Notes under the pieces: model-generated
What the model was told of the DNA's origin: nothing
Databases searched by the model: none
What the model saw: only the letters and a program-made list of their open reading frames with translations
Made by a program: the position numbers and the translations under genes
NCBI GenBank assembly: GCA_023512835.1
Contig: CM042090.1
Coordinates: 57,461,865 to 57,525,864 of the forward strand
From: Taxillus chinensis
Taxonomy: Eukaryota; Streptophyta; Magnoliopsida; Santalales; Loranthaceae
Direction: 5' to 3'
Length of the DNA: 64,000 nucleotides
Part shown: positions 33,844 to 45,681 of the stretch, piece by piece
How the letters are laid out: the number at the start of each line of letters is the position of its first letter
Position numbering within the stretch: the stretch's first letter is position 1

Positions 33844-35802
33844 GATGATGTGTATGACACATCTCTTTGAATCATGTGGCTTTGACTGCCTATCTCTTTT
33901 GTGGAGAATTCGATCATCCCTTGATCCATGAGTTTTTGCACCACCTCAGAAAACTCAGTACATTCTGTGATGTCATGTCCCCGTGACATCTTGTGATAAG
34001 GGCATTGCTTTTCCCCATCTATTCCTTTCCCTGCCTTTGGCGCGTCCTTAACCAGTTTATGTCCATGCTCCTGTAACAGAGTAAACAAATACATTTTCTC
34101 CATTTGTACTTGAGAGAACCTTTCCCGCCGCCCTTCCTTCTCGATACTAGCAACATTGTCGGAGTGTTCTGGGAGAGGATTGTTGTTCACATTTGGTGTC
34201 CCAGCCAGTGCGGAAAAATCCAGCCACTTTGCATCCTTTAATGCCTGAACCTTCCTTTTGAACGTTATACGCTTTTCGATATCATGTCCACTCCACCGCA
34301 TGATATTCACACTGGCATCCGGCTTGTACCAGGCCGGGGGAGGAGTCTTTATTTCTCCCAAGGGTATAGGGATTACCATCCTTGCCTCTAAAAGCTTGGG
34401 GTATAGTTCGGCATATGTCATTGGGATCGGGTCAAACTCTTGTCATGGTCGACGAGAAGCCTGATTCGCTCCTGCTTGCTGGGTCGGGGCCCTTGGTTGC
34501 CCCTGTCCTTGGAATGCTACTCCTGGTCCTTCCTGAGTTGCTGGCCTTAATTGCTCTGGGTATGGTGCTCTCGGTTGAAATGAGTTAGGTACCATTGAGT
34601 ATGGAAATGGGACGCCTCCTTGCGGCAGGTATGGCATGAATTGGGGAGATGGAGCAGGTGCAGCATAAGCGCCTCATGGTGACCCTCTCGCAAGACACCG
34701 GCGCTTGGTAGAACGTTGATTGTATTGACCGGTGTGATGGGTATACCAAGTTGGTTTCATTTTCCTTCTTTTTCGCTGGTGGTTGAAACCGTTTTGATGC
34801 CTCACTGCATCACCCTTTAGCTTTCCTCCTTTAATTCCACTCTCCACACGTTCACCGGATGCAACCAAGTCTGCGAAACTGTTGGAGACGTTACCGATCA
34901 ACTTCTCATAGTAGACACCTTTTAGCATGTTGATAAAAAGGGTAATGAGTTCTCTTTCGGTAAGAGGAGGTTGAACCTCCACAAGGCCTCTCTCCATCTT
35001 CGCGCATAATCTTTGAAATTCTCCTCGCATCCCTTTTCCATGGACTCAAGGGTTAGATCGATCCAGCCCGGCTCGGTGACATGTTTGTCTTGTGCCAAGA
35101 AGGAAGTAGCTAATTCCTTCCATGTCTTAACGCGGTTTCCATTTAGTTGAAAGTACCGGCGAAGGGATGCCCCGTTTAGGCTCTCCCCGGAAACAATGCA
35201 TGAGGAGCTTGTCTTCACCAAAGATAAGCGGCCATCTTTTGACAATACATGGCCAGATGTGTCCTCGGACATCGGGTCCCGTTGAACTTTTCAAACTCTG
35301 GCATTTTGAATTTTGGTGGTAGCACCACCCCAGGGACTAAGCATAAGTCTTGCGGGCTGGTCATGCCATAGCTGTCCACGCCTTCTACGGCTTTCAATCT
35401 TTCCTCGAGTCGGCGTAGAGCAGGAGACTCAATATTTTCCTGAGGAGCTAGGGAACCCATCACTTCCATTACATTTCCTGGTGTGGGCATAGTGAAATGA
35501 GTTTGATTTGGGGTTGGAGGTTGTGCCATAGCAGGATGGTATGTGGGTGCCTGGCTTGGAGCTAGGTTGGGTGACTGAACGGCCTCCTGCCCCTACTCTT
35601 GATGGTGATTGATAGTTCCCCCTATCGGGGTTCTTCCTCTTTCCTCAGTCAATTTTGTGTGCATTTCCATAATTGCAGACATTTGCCCCTGTAGGGTTTG
35701 TCGTGACTGTTCCAACCCCATGAGTCTGTTCTCTGTTTCTTCTGCCATTGGCTGCGGTTGAGGTATTTGATTGCACTGGGATCTGAGATTGTAAGAGTGC
35801 AC
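33844..35802 (-). pseudogene. D gag, broken by frameshifts and stops
   Basis: Starts MHSYNLRSQCNQIPQPQPM at 35,802, with a short coiled-coil-like stretch, and then the Retrotrans_gag region (PEFEKFNGTRCPRTHLAMYC; NRVKTWKELATSFLAQDKHV; ENFKDYARRWREA) at about 35,330-34,950. A Pro/Gln-rich linker (about 34,640-34,480) leads to MTYAELYPKLLEARMV. A C-H-H-C cluster, CPYHKMSRGHDITEC, lies at about 33,998-33,955, the form of zinc finger seen in Tat gag. Stops or frame changes occur near 35,595, 35,218, 34,925, 34,675 and 34,443. Confidence 0.75.
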
Positions 35803-36160
35803 AATCCTGGAGGGAGGCTGTTACCCACCTGGGTACAAGGGAACTTTTATTTGATTTTTCATTTGATATGCATGTATGCGTGAATGTCTATGCAGAGGGT
35901 TAAGGAAACAAACGACTTTATTGCAAGAAAACAAAACACTCAATACAAACGTACAATGCTGAAATGCCATGTAAAATGAAAGCTATCACTACGTGATCTT
36001 AAGGCATTCTTCCAGTCATCTCCTAAGGAGCACGACGCCTCTTTCTCTGGGGTGGTCGTTTACCTGCTTCCTCCCTCTACTTCATTATCGTCTCGATCTG
36101 TTTTTCCCTCAGCTGCAGCCTTTGAAGAGCTCCTTCTAGAGATGCTTCTAGCCTCTGGAT

Positions 36161-37459
36161 CTACTGCCTTAAAGTCTGATTCTCCTGGAGGATAGCCTTC
36201 ATGTCTGAAGTTAGCTGTGGCTTGTGTTGTGCCCTCCAAGATATGTATGCTAGGAAAACACCAGGTTTTGAACTATTGGGTTGAATCTTGTGTGGTGTGG
36301 ACCATGCTTGATACATCTTCTTACCTTCTTCTGTGAGCATGGTTCTGCTGTAAGTGAAGTCACACTCCTCCATGCCAAAGAGCACGGGAATAATCTGATG
36401 ACGCCCCACTTGTCTTCCCACCTGCAGTGGTGCATATGCAGTTCCTCCCCAGGGACCTAAAAGTGGAACCCAATTGTAGTCCCCGCAGCTATATGTCATG
36501 GAGACCACCGGCATCCAAGGAGCAGTCCAGGTAATGTCAGCTTCTGTGAGGTTCCCCAACTTCTTTTTCCAGCTTTCAAAGTCCTTTGGTAGGCTCCACT
36601 TGCTGAGCAGAATATCTAGTAGTGTTGTGGCTGGTACTTGATAAACAGTAGGGAAACGATGAACACTACAGGGGAAATGACCTTGCAACCAAGTACATAG
36701 GAGAGGTAAGCACCCCATGAACTGTCCCGAGCCTTTACTCCTTAGGTAAGTAAGAGATCGGATGGTTTCAGCCAAGATAGCAGGAGTAGGGTCACATCCT
36801 TTGAGCACCTGCTGGACAAAATCTACAATTGCCCCATCAATGTGGGCCGGTATCCTCGGGAAAATGACTAGCCCATATATAGCTAGTGTAAGCAATTTGT
36901 GTGCCTCCGCTTCCGTTGCAGTTTGTGTTATTTCTTTGATTGTTGCCTATGGAAGATATTCGCGCCCACCGTAAGTTGTGACCGCCGGTGAGTCCCATAC
37001 TGGCTTTCCCATAATCTCAGCAAGGCCCTTCGGCATGACCTTCTTGGGCTCTGCGATAGATTTTCATTTTGTTTTCCATGGGGATATCCAAGAATCGTCT
37101 GTATTCTTCATTGTGGGAACAAGATCTAGGTCATTGAAGTTGAAGCACCGCCATCGAGGTTCCCAAAATAAATGGCTACCCCCAAGCATATCTCGTACGG
37201 CCGTAGCTCGAGCTACATGGAGCAAATCCCCAAACCGTTGTATGTATATGCTTTTCCTTTCGTCCGACCACTGCTTCCATATTGTCCGTACCTCCTTAGT
37301 GTAGTCCAGATTGATCTTCTATGACAACATGTTTTGCCTTGTAGGCCTCTCCTGGCGGGAAATCTCCAAGGCGAAGTTGAATGTCTCCCGATGCTTGGGC
37401 CACTACCAGGACGCTCCCTTGTCCTGAAGGCCTTTTAAGAGATGATCGAAAGTTGCCAT
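36161..37459 (-). pseudogene. D extra ORF upstream of gag (DUF7745-like), with nonsense codons
   Basis: Minus-strand reading from MATFDHLLKGLQDKG at 37,459 through RATAVRDMLGGSHLFWEPRW, then FPRIPAHIDGAIVDFV, YLRSKGSGQFMGCLPLL, QVPATTLLDILLSKW and SYSCGDYNWVPLLGPWGG-like text. It ends in a predicted coiled coil (LEASLEGALQRLQLREK, past 36,161). An ORF1 of this look in front of gag is known from Ogre/Tat elements and resembles the DUF7745 family; this is from memory, not a search. At least three in-frame stops (about 37,400, 37,320 and 37,065) and one at 36,176 break it. Its role in the element is not known. Confidence 0.6.
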
Positions 37460-38077
37460 GCCTATATGAATGATGAATGTCATGTTATGCATGATGAAAG
37501 GTTAGGATGACAAGTCGGGATAAAGAATAAACCAATAGTAAAGACGATCAAATGTGCAGGGGATGACTTAAGGACTACCCTGCAAAACAAAGGTTAGCAT
37601 GGCATGGAATGAGCAAACAAAATGTCGGTCAATACCCCTGATGGGCTTTTATTGCTACCCCTATCTTATTCGTTGGTTCCCAAACTTCCTCAATAGAGGG
37701 CTCCGTACACCATGGGATTTACCGGAGGGGGATCTTAAAAGGACGTGCCTTAAAAGAACCTCAAGTTTGAGTGAGGAGTCCGAGGCCCTATTGCGGATAA
37801 TGATCAACGCGTTGGGGACCGTACTGAATCTCGCTAACCTAAATTGTGCTAAACCCGGGTATAGGGTTATGCATGTATGCAACAAGTATGGAAAGCGTAA
37901 ATCACCACTATCATGGTAGTTAAAGCGTATAAATAAATCACAGTAAATATGAGCAACAATCAAACAATTTAGCACAACAGTTAAATATATACAACAGTAT
38001 AATTAAAATAACCTCCTAATCCTTAGTTCTAGACCTAACTCTCTAAAGTGTTCATTATCCCCAGCAGAGTCGCCAAC
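37460..38077 (-). other. Leader and PBS of element D
   Basis: PBS on the minus strand at 38,075-38,058: TGGCGACTCTGCTGGGGA, two bases from the LTR end. This is the PBS type described for Tat/Ogre elements (tRNA-Arg). The remaining leader up to 37,460 has no recognisable gene. Confidence 0.75.
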
Positions 38078-41000
38078 TGTCATCACTGGTTTTTGTCCAG
38101 GCCCTTTTGGGGTGAGCTCAAACTAAACCAATGGTGAGAAATTTTAGAGTCGCCACCAACTGTTTTTGGGGTACATTTGGATACCCTCTACTTTGAGTAG
38201 TTTTAAGTGTATGGTCTGCGTTATCAGAGATGGGTTCGGGAGTTGGTTACGTGTAGGGAAGGATTAGCACCCCTACAATACTTCTTTCGGTATCTAATTT
38301 AGGAGGAGGGGGTTTTATTTTATTTATACTACCATGACTGGGCTAAGTTAAAAAGTTTATTTGGCTAAGTTATTTATTAAAGTCATGGTTAAAATGGATT
38401 TATCCTAAATTTCTAAAGGGAATCCTAAAGGTTTTGGATTTTTGAAGTGGATAATGAGATCCTAGGAATTGGTTTGTTTTTTGGTTTTGCTCTTGGAAAT
38501 TGAAATCCTAAAAAATATTTGTTTATTTTTCCCCCTTTTTTTGTTTTTTTTTTTATTTTTTTTTTTTTTTTTTGTGTGTGTTTTTTGTTTGTTTTTTTGT
38601 TTTTTTGTTTTTCTTTTGGTTAGAAAACATACATTTTTTGGTTTTTATGTTTTGTAAAACGTTTTGTTTTGGTTTTGCTTTGTTTTTTTGCTTTTGGAAA
38701 TTGAAGTACTAATTTTGGTTTTTTTTTGTTCTGGTTTGAAAACATGAAAATGTTTTTTGTTTGTTTTTGTTTTATTTTGTTTTTTTGTTTTTTTGTTTTT
38801 TTTTTGTTTTTGGAAACCTTTCTCTCTTTTTTTTTTTTGAAAACTTTTAATTATTTTTGTTTTGAAAACTCAAAGTCACACTTGTTACAAATACATATGA
38901 AAGTAATGAGCACATAAAATAAACGTGGAGTGTGTGATTATGACATCCATAAATAAGCAAAAATAAAGCCACTCTTTCTTTTCCTTTCTTTTTTTCATCT
39001 CTTTTTTTGTTTTGCCCTCCTTTTTTTTCTAGCTTTTCTCTCTCTTTTTTTTTTACTGCTCTTTACATATTACAACATAAACAGTATATACAACATATAT
39101 CTACAACTTCAGGGGGGAAAAAATAGCAAACAAACAAACAAATAAATAATACAAGAAACATACGCCCTATACCCAACAGCAAAACAAAATACAGAAAAAA
39201 AAAACACATTACATTAAATATTAATATACATAAGTAAAAGAAGTAAAATATGGAACTGACTTTGGGGCTTCCACCGGACTTCTGTTTGGGATCCTTGTCT
39301 GCACCGACAGTTACCGAGCTCCAATCTCGCAGATGGCAAAAATTAGTTGGGAGATTGCAACGATGTGTGGAGATGAGAGAAGATGAGAAAAGAAAATCTC
39401 TGGGTTCTGAGTAAAATGTGGGAAAGGAGGATGATGTGTATTTTTGGGATTAAGATTTTTTTTTGTGGCTGGAATTGAGGGGAAGGGGTATAAGGTGTAA
39501 GGAATAGGAAATGAAGAAACGATTGTTTTTGTTTTGATGGAAACGTAGGAAGAGAAAAAAAAGAGCGGAACTAGAATTGTGTTTGTTTTTTGTATTTTGT
39601 TTTTTGGGTAAAAGAGTCAGTAACGAGGTGTCGGGAAAAGGAACTGGAAAGACTTGGGGCTGAACTCTTTTCCCTCTCTCTGCCGAACCTCTTCCTTTTC
39701 TGTATTTTTTTTCCCTCAACTCTCTGTTTTTTCTTTTTTTCTTTTCTTTCTCTATTTGTGCTGGAATGAGGAATGGTAGTAGGTTTTTTCCAACGATGAG
39801 GGGTCTCTTCTGTGTTTTTTTCAACTTTCTATTTTTTTCTTTTCTCTCTCTGTCTGCACTGGGATGAAGGAAGGACGTGAATGGTAGCAGGGTTTCAACG
39901 ATAAGGGGGCTGTCTATTTTTTCTTTCTTTCTTTTTCTGCACTGGAATGATGGAGGGTTCCCTCTTCCTCTTTTTTTTTGATGGCTCTCTTCAACGAAAA
40001 CCCAACCTCTCTTTCTTCTTTTTTTTTGTTTTCTGTTTTTCAGCACTGGGATGATGGAGGGTTCCCTCTTCCTCTTTTTTTTTTCGATGGCTCTCTTCAA
40101 CGAAAAAACTCACTCTCCCCTGCGCAGGGAATGGATGACTGCATCTTAAGGGCTACAGAAATTTTTTTTGGCTGGATTATCATTAATTGCTGCATTTAAT
40201 GCTCTATTATGAAGGCAGCGTTTTTAATTGCAGATTTTGTGTTTTGTCTGGTGGACAGCTTGTGCAGGAAACAGGGGAGCTCGTGATTGCCTTTTTGAAT
40301 TTGTATTTTAGCAGCACATGTCATTGACAGGTTGGTGAGAAATGATTCTTTGTTAGGTGGCCAGCGCATAAAACAAGCCCCGTGAACGACCAGCGAGAGG
40401 AAAAAAGGAAACCCGTGAGAAAAAGCCGGCGCGAAAAGCCAGCGAGAAAAAATCAGCGAAGGCAAAAAAGGGTTGGAGGTTCGAAGTGTCGGCAGGTCGA
40501 AGTGTCGGCAGTGAGGCTTTGAGGGTCGAAGGGTCGGAGGTGGAAGGCGTACGGGTGCCGTGGATCGGCGTCGCAAGTCGGCGTCGTAAGTCGCGGGTCA
40601 AAGTGTCGGCAGCGAGGCTTCGAGGGTCGAAGGGTCGACGGTCAGAACTCAGCAGGTCAACGGGGCTTCGAGGCTTCGAGGCTTCGAGGCTTCGAGCTTC
40701 GGGACTTCGGGGCTTCGAGCTTCGGGGCTTCGAGGCTTCGAGCTTCGGGGCTTCGAGGCTTCGGGGCTTCGAGGCTTCGAGCTTTGGGGCTTCGAGCTTC
40801 GGGGCTTCGAGGCTTCGAGCTTCGAGGCTTCGAGCTTCGGGGCTTCGAGGCTTCGAGCTTCGGGGTCAATGGGTCGAAGTGTCGGCAGGTCAACGGTCAA
40901 CGGTCAACCCCTTTTTTTTTAATTACCTTTTTACCCCCACCAAAAATGCAAAAATGGATAACCTTCCAGGAATTGTTTGGGGAGATCCGTATTCGCGTAC

Positions 41001-41400
41001 ATAGGCATTTTGAAGAGTTTCGCATGATCACTTTTGCGGGCAGTTTGACCAGGGGCATTGACCGTCTTTTGGCAAGTTTGACTTTTTTTAACGAAAGTTG
41101 TTTTGGCCATAACTTCTTCATTTTAAGTCCGATTTGAGCTCGGTCAAGTGCGTTGGTCTCCAATTTTCATCCTCCATCACCTGGTGTTAGTCTTGGGGAA
41201 CTTCAAGGACTTGTAGCAAAAGTCATTAATTTTGAACTCCCCCATCCGTGTCAATTGTATCCATCTCGTGCAGATTGGGGTAGACCATTCCTTGGAAGTA
41301 TGGGATCATTGTGGACCTGTTCAATAAGGTATATGGCATGGGCAGAAAGGTATATCAAATGGGGTTAGTATGTCCAACCCGGACAAAATAGGGTCCTACA
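38078..41400 (-). repeat. D 5' LTR (3,323 bp)
   Basis: Sense strand TGTAGGACCCTATTTTGTCC (from 41,400) to CCAGTGATGACA (38,078). It contains the CGAAGCC-type tandem array (40,654-40,866), poly-T/poly-A tracts (38,530-38,850; 39,440-40,090) and a conserved block close to the start (ATAACTTCTTCATTTTAAGT). It is the only complete LTR of D. Confidence 0.9.
40654..40866 (-). repeat. CGAAGCC-type tandem array in the D 5' LTR
   Basis: Plus strand shows GGCTTCGAGGCTTCGAGCTT units of 7-9 bp. About 213 bp here, 169 bp in the D 3' LTR and 86 bp in C. Confidence 0.85.
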
Positions 41401-43354
41401 ACCCTTACACTTGCATTGGGATGTACAGGACAGGTTGATTGAAGGTTCAGCTTTCAGTTCTTTCATTGTAACTACTGCATCACTGTCCTTAGATGCAATG
41501 GTACCCAGGTCTTTGAATTCAGGTGTTACTGGCTTGGGTGAACTAGTAACAGCCATTGATACCTCCTTTCCACAATCAACGAGCACACCGCAAAGAAGAA
41601 CAAAGCCAGGAAGACACTTGGTCCGTACAGGTGGTCCAGGCCTTGGCTATTTGGTCTTTAGAGAAACCTAGACCTAAGGCTAGACCTTTAACATCCGGAG
41701 TAGTCCTAAAGTGGGCAGCAATCTCAGCGAGTCCGGCCACTTTTGACCGATTAGTCTTTCCTTTTCCAGTCTGCTTTGGTTTGACTAGTTCCTTTTCAAG
41801 CCTATCGATGTCTTTATTAGCCATTTTTAGTTGACCAGCTTTGTCCAAAAGATCATCATGTGTGCTTCTCATCTCACTCACTTCAGCTCTTAATCTTCTC
41901 TCTGTTCTTTCATAATCATCTATAGAGTCTCTATATTCACATGAAAGCCGTTCCAGTTTAGAATAGTATCTTTCTTTGTCAGCTTTCATAGGAAGAAATT
42001 GTTCCTCCATTTCTTTAAGAGCTCTATAGGTATCTTCATATTCAATATAGAGCTGTTCATAAGTTCTTACCTTGAGGGGAGGTGAATGGTCAGCCATGAA
42101 GCAGATGAGACCTTTTTCCTTCTTCTCCTCATCTAACGATTCTTCTTCCTCCTCGCCACTGTTAAACTTGTTAGTGACAAGAGCCTTCTTCCTCTTGTCA
42201 TCCTTTCTGCTTGAGGAGCCTTTGGTCTTCTTCTTCTGCTCAGCTGCCTCCTTTTTCTCCCTCTTCAACTTATAATAGTCATCAGCGAAATGGCCGGGCT
42301 TGTTGCAATGATAGCATTGCAACTTGTCCTTATCTTTTCCCTTAGAGAAAGATGAGGAAGACAGCCTTGCTTTCCTTCTGTAGTTCCCCCTTCTCTTCAG
42401 CAGTTTCTTGATCAGAAATGCCACTTCTTCATCTGAAGCACTATCTGAGCAAAGTGTATCAGCTTCATCTTCTTCCTCTTCTGAAGATGGTTCCCGTGGT
42501 TCAGTAGCAGTCTTAAAAGCAATAGACTTCTCCTTTTTCTTGGAAGGATTCTCAAATGGCTCAAGCTCTTCTTTTTGCATTTCAAACGTCTTGAGGTCCC
42601 CATATAGTGCTTCCAAGGCACAAGTCTTCCATTCCTTCAGCTAACGGATGGCTGATGTCTTTATCAGCAGTCTCAAGGGTAGAGATCTCAAAAATTTGTC
42701 ATTTTTGTCCTTTTGAGAGATCTCAACGTTATACGTCTTCATCCGTTGAATCAGACCTGTGAACCGTTTGTAGATACTGTCCAATGACTCCTTCGGTTCA
42801 CATCTGAAGGCTTCATACTCTTGTTTGAGAATAGAGATCTTGTTGTCATGTATTTGCTCATCTCTTTCGTATATGAGACAGAGCTTGTCCCATACCTCTT
42901 TAGCAGTCTCAAGATCTTGCACATCTGTGAACATGTTATCATCGAGTGCAGAGAAAAGTATGGCTTTTGCCTTGAAGCCGAGCTTTACTTTCCTATGCTC
43001 CACCTTAGACCAACTATCTGGATCTTTCGTCATTAGTCAACCTCTTTGCATACTCTTTGGTGTGAAAGGTCCGTTCTTTATTGTTTCCCAGAGATAAGTC
43101 TCGAGCATGTCTAGGTGAGCTCTCGTCCTTGCTTTCCATTTTGAAAAGCGCGCAGGTGTGCACATAGGTACTTGGGAGGATGAGCCAGGTAGAACATCAT
43201 AGAAGTCTTCTTGTTCTTTCTTGTTGCTGCTGGTACTCGGTTCTTCCTGCTCCTGTTCTCCCGTCGCTCCATCCTTTGGAACACGACTTGCTTTAACTTC
43301 CTCAACAGGAACTGGAGCTTGCTCGAGAGCTGGAGCTGCACTGCTGGAATCCAT
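41401..43354 (-). pseudogene. Ty1/copia gag (UBN2 type), truncated by the D LTR
   Basis: Minus strand from MDSSSAAPALEQAPVPVEEV at 43,354. It has the DUF4219/UBN2 capsid region (WKARTRAHLDMLETYLWE; LETAKEVWDKLCLIYERDE; DSIYKRFTGLIQRMKTYNV), an acidic Ser-rich stretch, and a zinc knuckle CYHCNKPGHFADDYYK at about 42,320-42,275. The knuckle's last Cys is replaced by Tyr. A long coiled-coil-like tail follows (about 42,040-41,800). Stops or frame changes lie near 43,037, 42,635 and 41,580. The frame runs up to the D LTR edge at 41,400, so D probably landed here; the rest of the element is not in the window. Confidence 0.8.
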
Positions 43355-43391
43355 GTCAGCTAGTAGGGATCTCTACAGAGTAGTAGAATCT

Positions 43392-43403
43392 GCTCTGATA
43401 CCA
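43392..43403 (-). promoter_or_regulatory. PBS of the copia element
   Basis: Minus-strand TGGTATCAGAGC (initiator tRNA-Met type), two bases from the LTR end TGTAGGTCCC at 43,406. Confidence 0.85.
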
Positions 43404-43405
43404 AT

Positions 43406-43985
43406 TGTAGGTCCCAAAGTGAGTCTAGAGGGGGGGGGGTGAATAGACTTTCGTTGCGTGCGGAAGCTAAACTGTTATCTGGTTTTGGATTCCACTGCAG
43501 ATGACTATGATGGAAGTATTTATGGAGAAGACGACAGTAGTATTGTGAGCGATAACGTGAGTGATGATGAACTATCAGACAAAACTGAGATAAGAGTAAA
43601 TGCTCTTTTCTCAACAGATCTCAGTTGTGAAAGTGATGGTTTATGATAGATCGACGTGTGGAAAACAACACAGAGATTAGACTTAATGGAAGTACTAGAT
43701 CTTTGGTGAACAAGAGGTTCTTGAATAATCAGATGGATTACTCTTGTTCTTGGTTCAACGCGGTGCACAACGCTTCTTCTATTTTTCTCTCAGAGTCTTT
43801 CTCTTTCGTTGTTGGAACTCTCATTTTTTTTTTGGTTCTGTAAAGGATTGTTTATATCAAGTGTGTCAGAGCCATTTTCTTGTGTACTGTGTGTTTCCTT
43901 CTTTTGAGAGAGAGATTAAACTCACAATTTTGTCGTTAAGTGCATGAGAGATATATCTTTAAGATTAAAGTGCTCGTGCGCCATG
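43406..43985 (-). repeat. Copia 5' LTR; right border uncertain
   Basis: On the plus strand the LTR begins TGTAGGTCCCAAAGTGAGTC, followed by a run of G, a pattern typical of the SIRE/Maximus type. The outer end is not certain; candidate CA ends lie between 43,944 and 43,985. No second LTR is present to fix it. Confidence 0.55.
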
Positions 43986-43989
43986 ATGT

Positions 43990-45394
43990 CCATCCCGACA
44001 GACTAACTTCCCATCACTGAAAATGCAGAATGTCAGGGGATGGGTTGATCTGCTTTGATTTACAGATCAGATGCCCATACTGCATTTTTGGCATGCAGTC
44101 GATCTTGGCCGTTCATATGTGGATGGTAGTTGGCAGCAATTAATGCGTCATTAAATGCGCTCAACTGCTCGGGACGGCGCAGGCTTACTATACAAACCCT
44201 AGCCGACAATTTCACTAAGTGGCTGTGTTTAGGGTTGTAAGTTTGCCTCGGAGGTGGATGCCTCATAGGTTCGGAGACTCGAAGATTTCAGCTAGCACCT
44301 GTAGAAAGTTGTGAAGTCTTGCTTCAGGCTTTATGGTGTTTCTGCGAGTCTACGACTCACATCTTTGAGTCTTTGAGGCTAGAGTTTTTGAGGCTGGAGG
44401 TTAAGTTGGATTAGTCTTTTAGTGTCACTCCGTTAACTAAAGTCTACGACTCTGCGTGTCTATGACTCTACGAGTCTGCGACTCTTCGAATAGCGCTTAG
44501 AGTGACTTCTTCGATTACAGCTGATCTACCTGTTATTGGAGCTACGAGTCTACGACTCTAGCTCTACGGGTCTACAAACTTCGGGTCTCTCAGTTTACTA
44601 TATTTGACTAGGTGGTCTGGAAATCTTCGACTCTACGAGTCTTCAACTTCGCTTTTCTTCCTTAGTCTTTCACAGAGGTTCAAAAATTGAGTTCCTTTAT
44701 AGCTACGACCCTTTAGCTCCAACGCTCCGCCATCGATCTCCGAGTCTGGAAGTATGGCAATTTCTCTATAGTGACTGTGTCCCTTGAGTCTACGACTCTA
44801 CGACTCTACGACTCTTGAGTTACAGTTTCATTTGTTTGCCAGTTTTTACAGCGTCGATTCTTCGACCTTCAACCTACGAGTCTACGAGTCCAGTTTTCTT
44901 AACCGTGTTCAACGGCTTTGACTTTATGACTTCCGATCTACGAGTCTGCGAGTCCTATTTTCTTAATAGTGTTCGAAGGTTTCAACCCTACGACTCTACG
45001 AGTCTTCGAGTTAAGTGGCAATTGAAAGATCTGTTAGTTGAAGTGTTTGTGGGGACTCTACGAGTCTACGAGTCTACGAGTCATTTAGCATTGGTTACAG
45101 TTCTTAACACTGCTTCAACTCTATGAGTCTCCGAACTTCGTTGACGCTTAAAGTAACACTTTCTTTTCCGTACCATGACTCTACGACCTTCGACCCTGGA
45201 TCTACGAGTCACAATGTTCTGTCACTATTTCGCCTTGAGTCTCCAGACTCTACGAGTCTACGAGTCTCTTGCCAATACGTCCTATGACAGTTTCACTTCT
45301 ATGAACTTCGACTCTCCGACCCTACGACCGTCGGTTCTTCGAGTCTCCGGACTTAGACTATTTGTGGCAGCTTCATCAAATCCTATATTTCCAA
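43990..45394 (+). repeat. LTR-like sequence with TCTACGAGTC/TCTACGACTC repeats, affiliation unknown
   Basis: Non-coding. A TATA-like TACTATACAAACCC lies at about 44,187, followed by about 1 kb (44,340-45,340) rich in scattered and tandem copies of a 10-bp unit TCTACGAGTC or TCTACGACTC. It ends abruptly at about 45,394, where the H LTR tail begins. It resembles the CGAAGCC arrays of the D LTR in style but not in sequence. Confidence 0.5.
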
Positions 45395-45657
45395 CAGATC
45401 CTTTAATTTATAACTATCTTCGAATTGCGTTACAACCTCATTAGTTTCTGCATTTTGCATGTTTAAGACTTATACTTTAATTTAAAAACTCAAAAATCAA
45501 TTGTCCAAACATAAATTCAACTTGTTAGCTTAGTGCTTGCTGCTTAACAGCATTAGCTACCTCCCTATGGGTTCGACAACCGGAGTCTTAATACTCCATT
45601 TTATTACTTGACCAGTGCACTTGCTACAAAACCTATAGACACAATTTATTCAGGTCA
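45395..45657 (+). repeat. H 5' LTR remnant (last 263 bp)
   Basis: Matches 60,627-60,888 closely, from AGATCCTTTAATTTATAAC to the CAGGTC end. Everything upstream of 45,394 differs from the 3' LTR, so the front of the LTR has been lost or replaced. Confidence 0.8.
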
Positions 45658-45663
45658 AGTTTT

Positions 45664-45681
45664 TGGCGCCGTTGCCGGGGA
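45664..45681 (+). promoter_or_regulatory. PBS of element H, tRNA-Asp type
   Basis: TGGCGCCGTTGCCGGGGA, the PBS known from Athila-lineage elements, a few bases after the LTR end. Confidence 0.9.

Larger units (their letters stand above)
14776..41400 (-). mobile_element. Element D: Tat/Ogre-like Ty3 retrotransposon, interrupted by element E
   Basis: Minus strand, from the 5' LTR (41,400-38,078) through PBS, extra ORF, gag, protease with G-patch, RT, RNase H, second (archaeal-type) RNase H and integrase to a minisatellite-rich 3' UTR and a truncated 3' LTR (17,286-14,776). Dual RNase H, no chromodomain, the tRNA-Arg-like PBS described for Tat/Ogre and large size all fit the Tat lineage. Without the 9.1-kb E insertion D is about 17.5 kb. 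The 5' LTR cuts the copia gag at 41,401. No TSD can be checked, because the outer end of the 3' LTR is lost where it meets C. Nonsense codons make it defective. Confidence 0.85.

Noticed and set aside
37599..37975. Open frames of about 105 codons in the D leader
   Set aside because: Both strands open, no motif, and the region is leader between the D PBS and its first ORF.
41411..42275. Plus-strand Ser/Phe-rich frames
   Set aside because: Antisense shadows of the copia gag.
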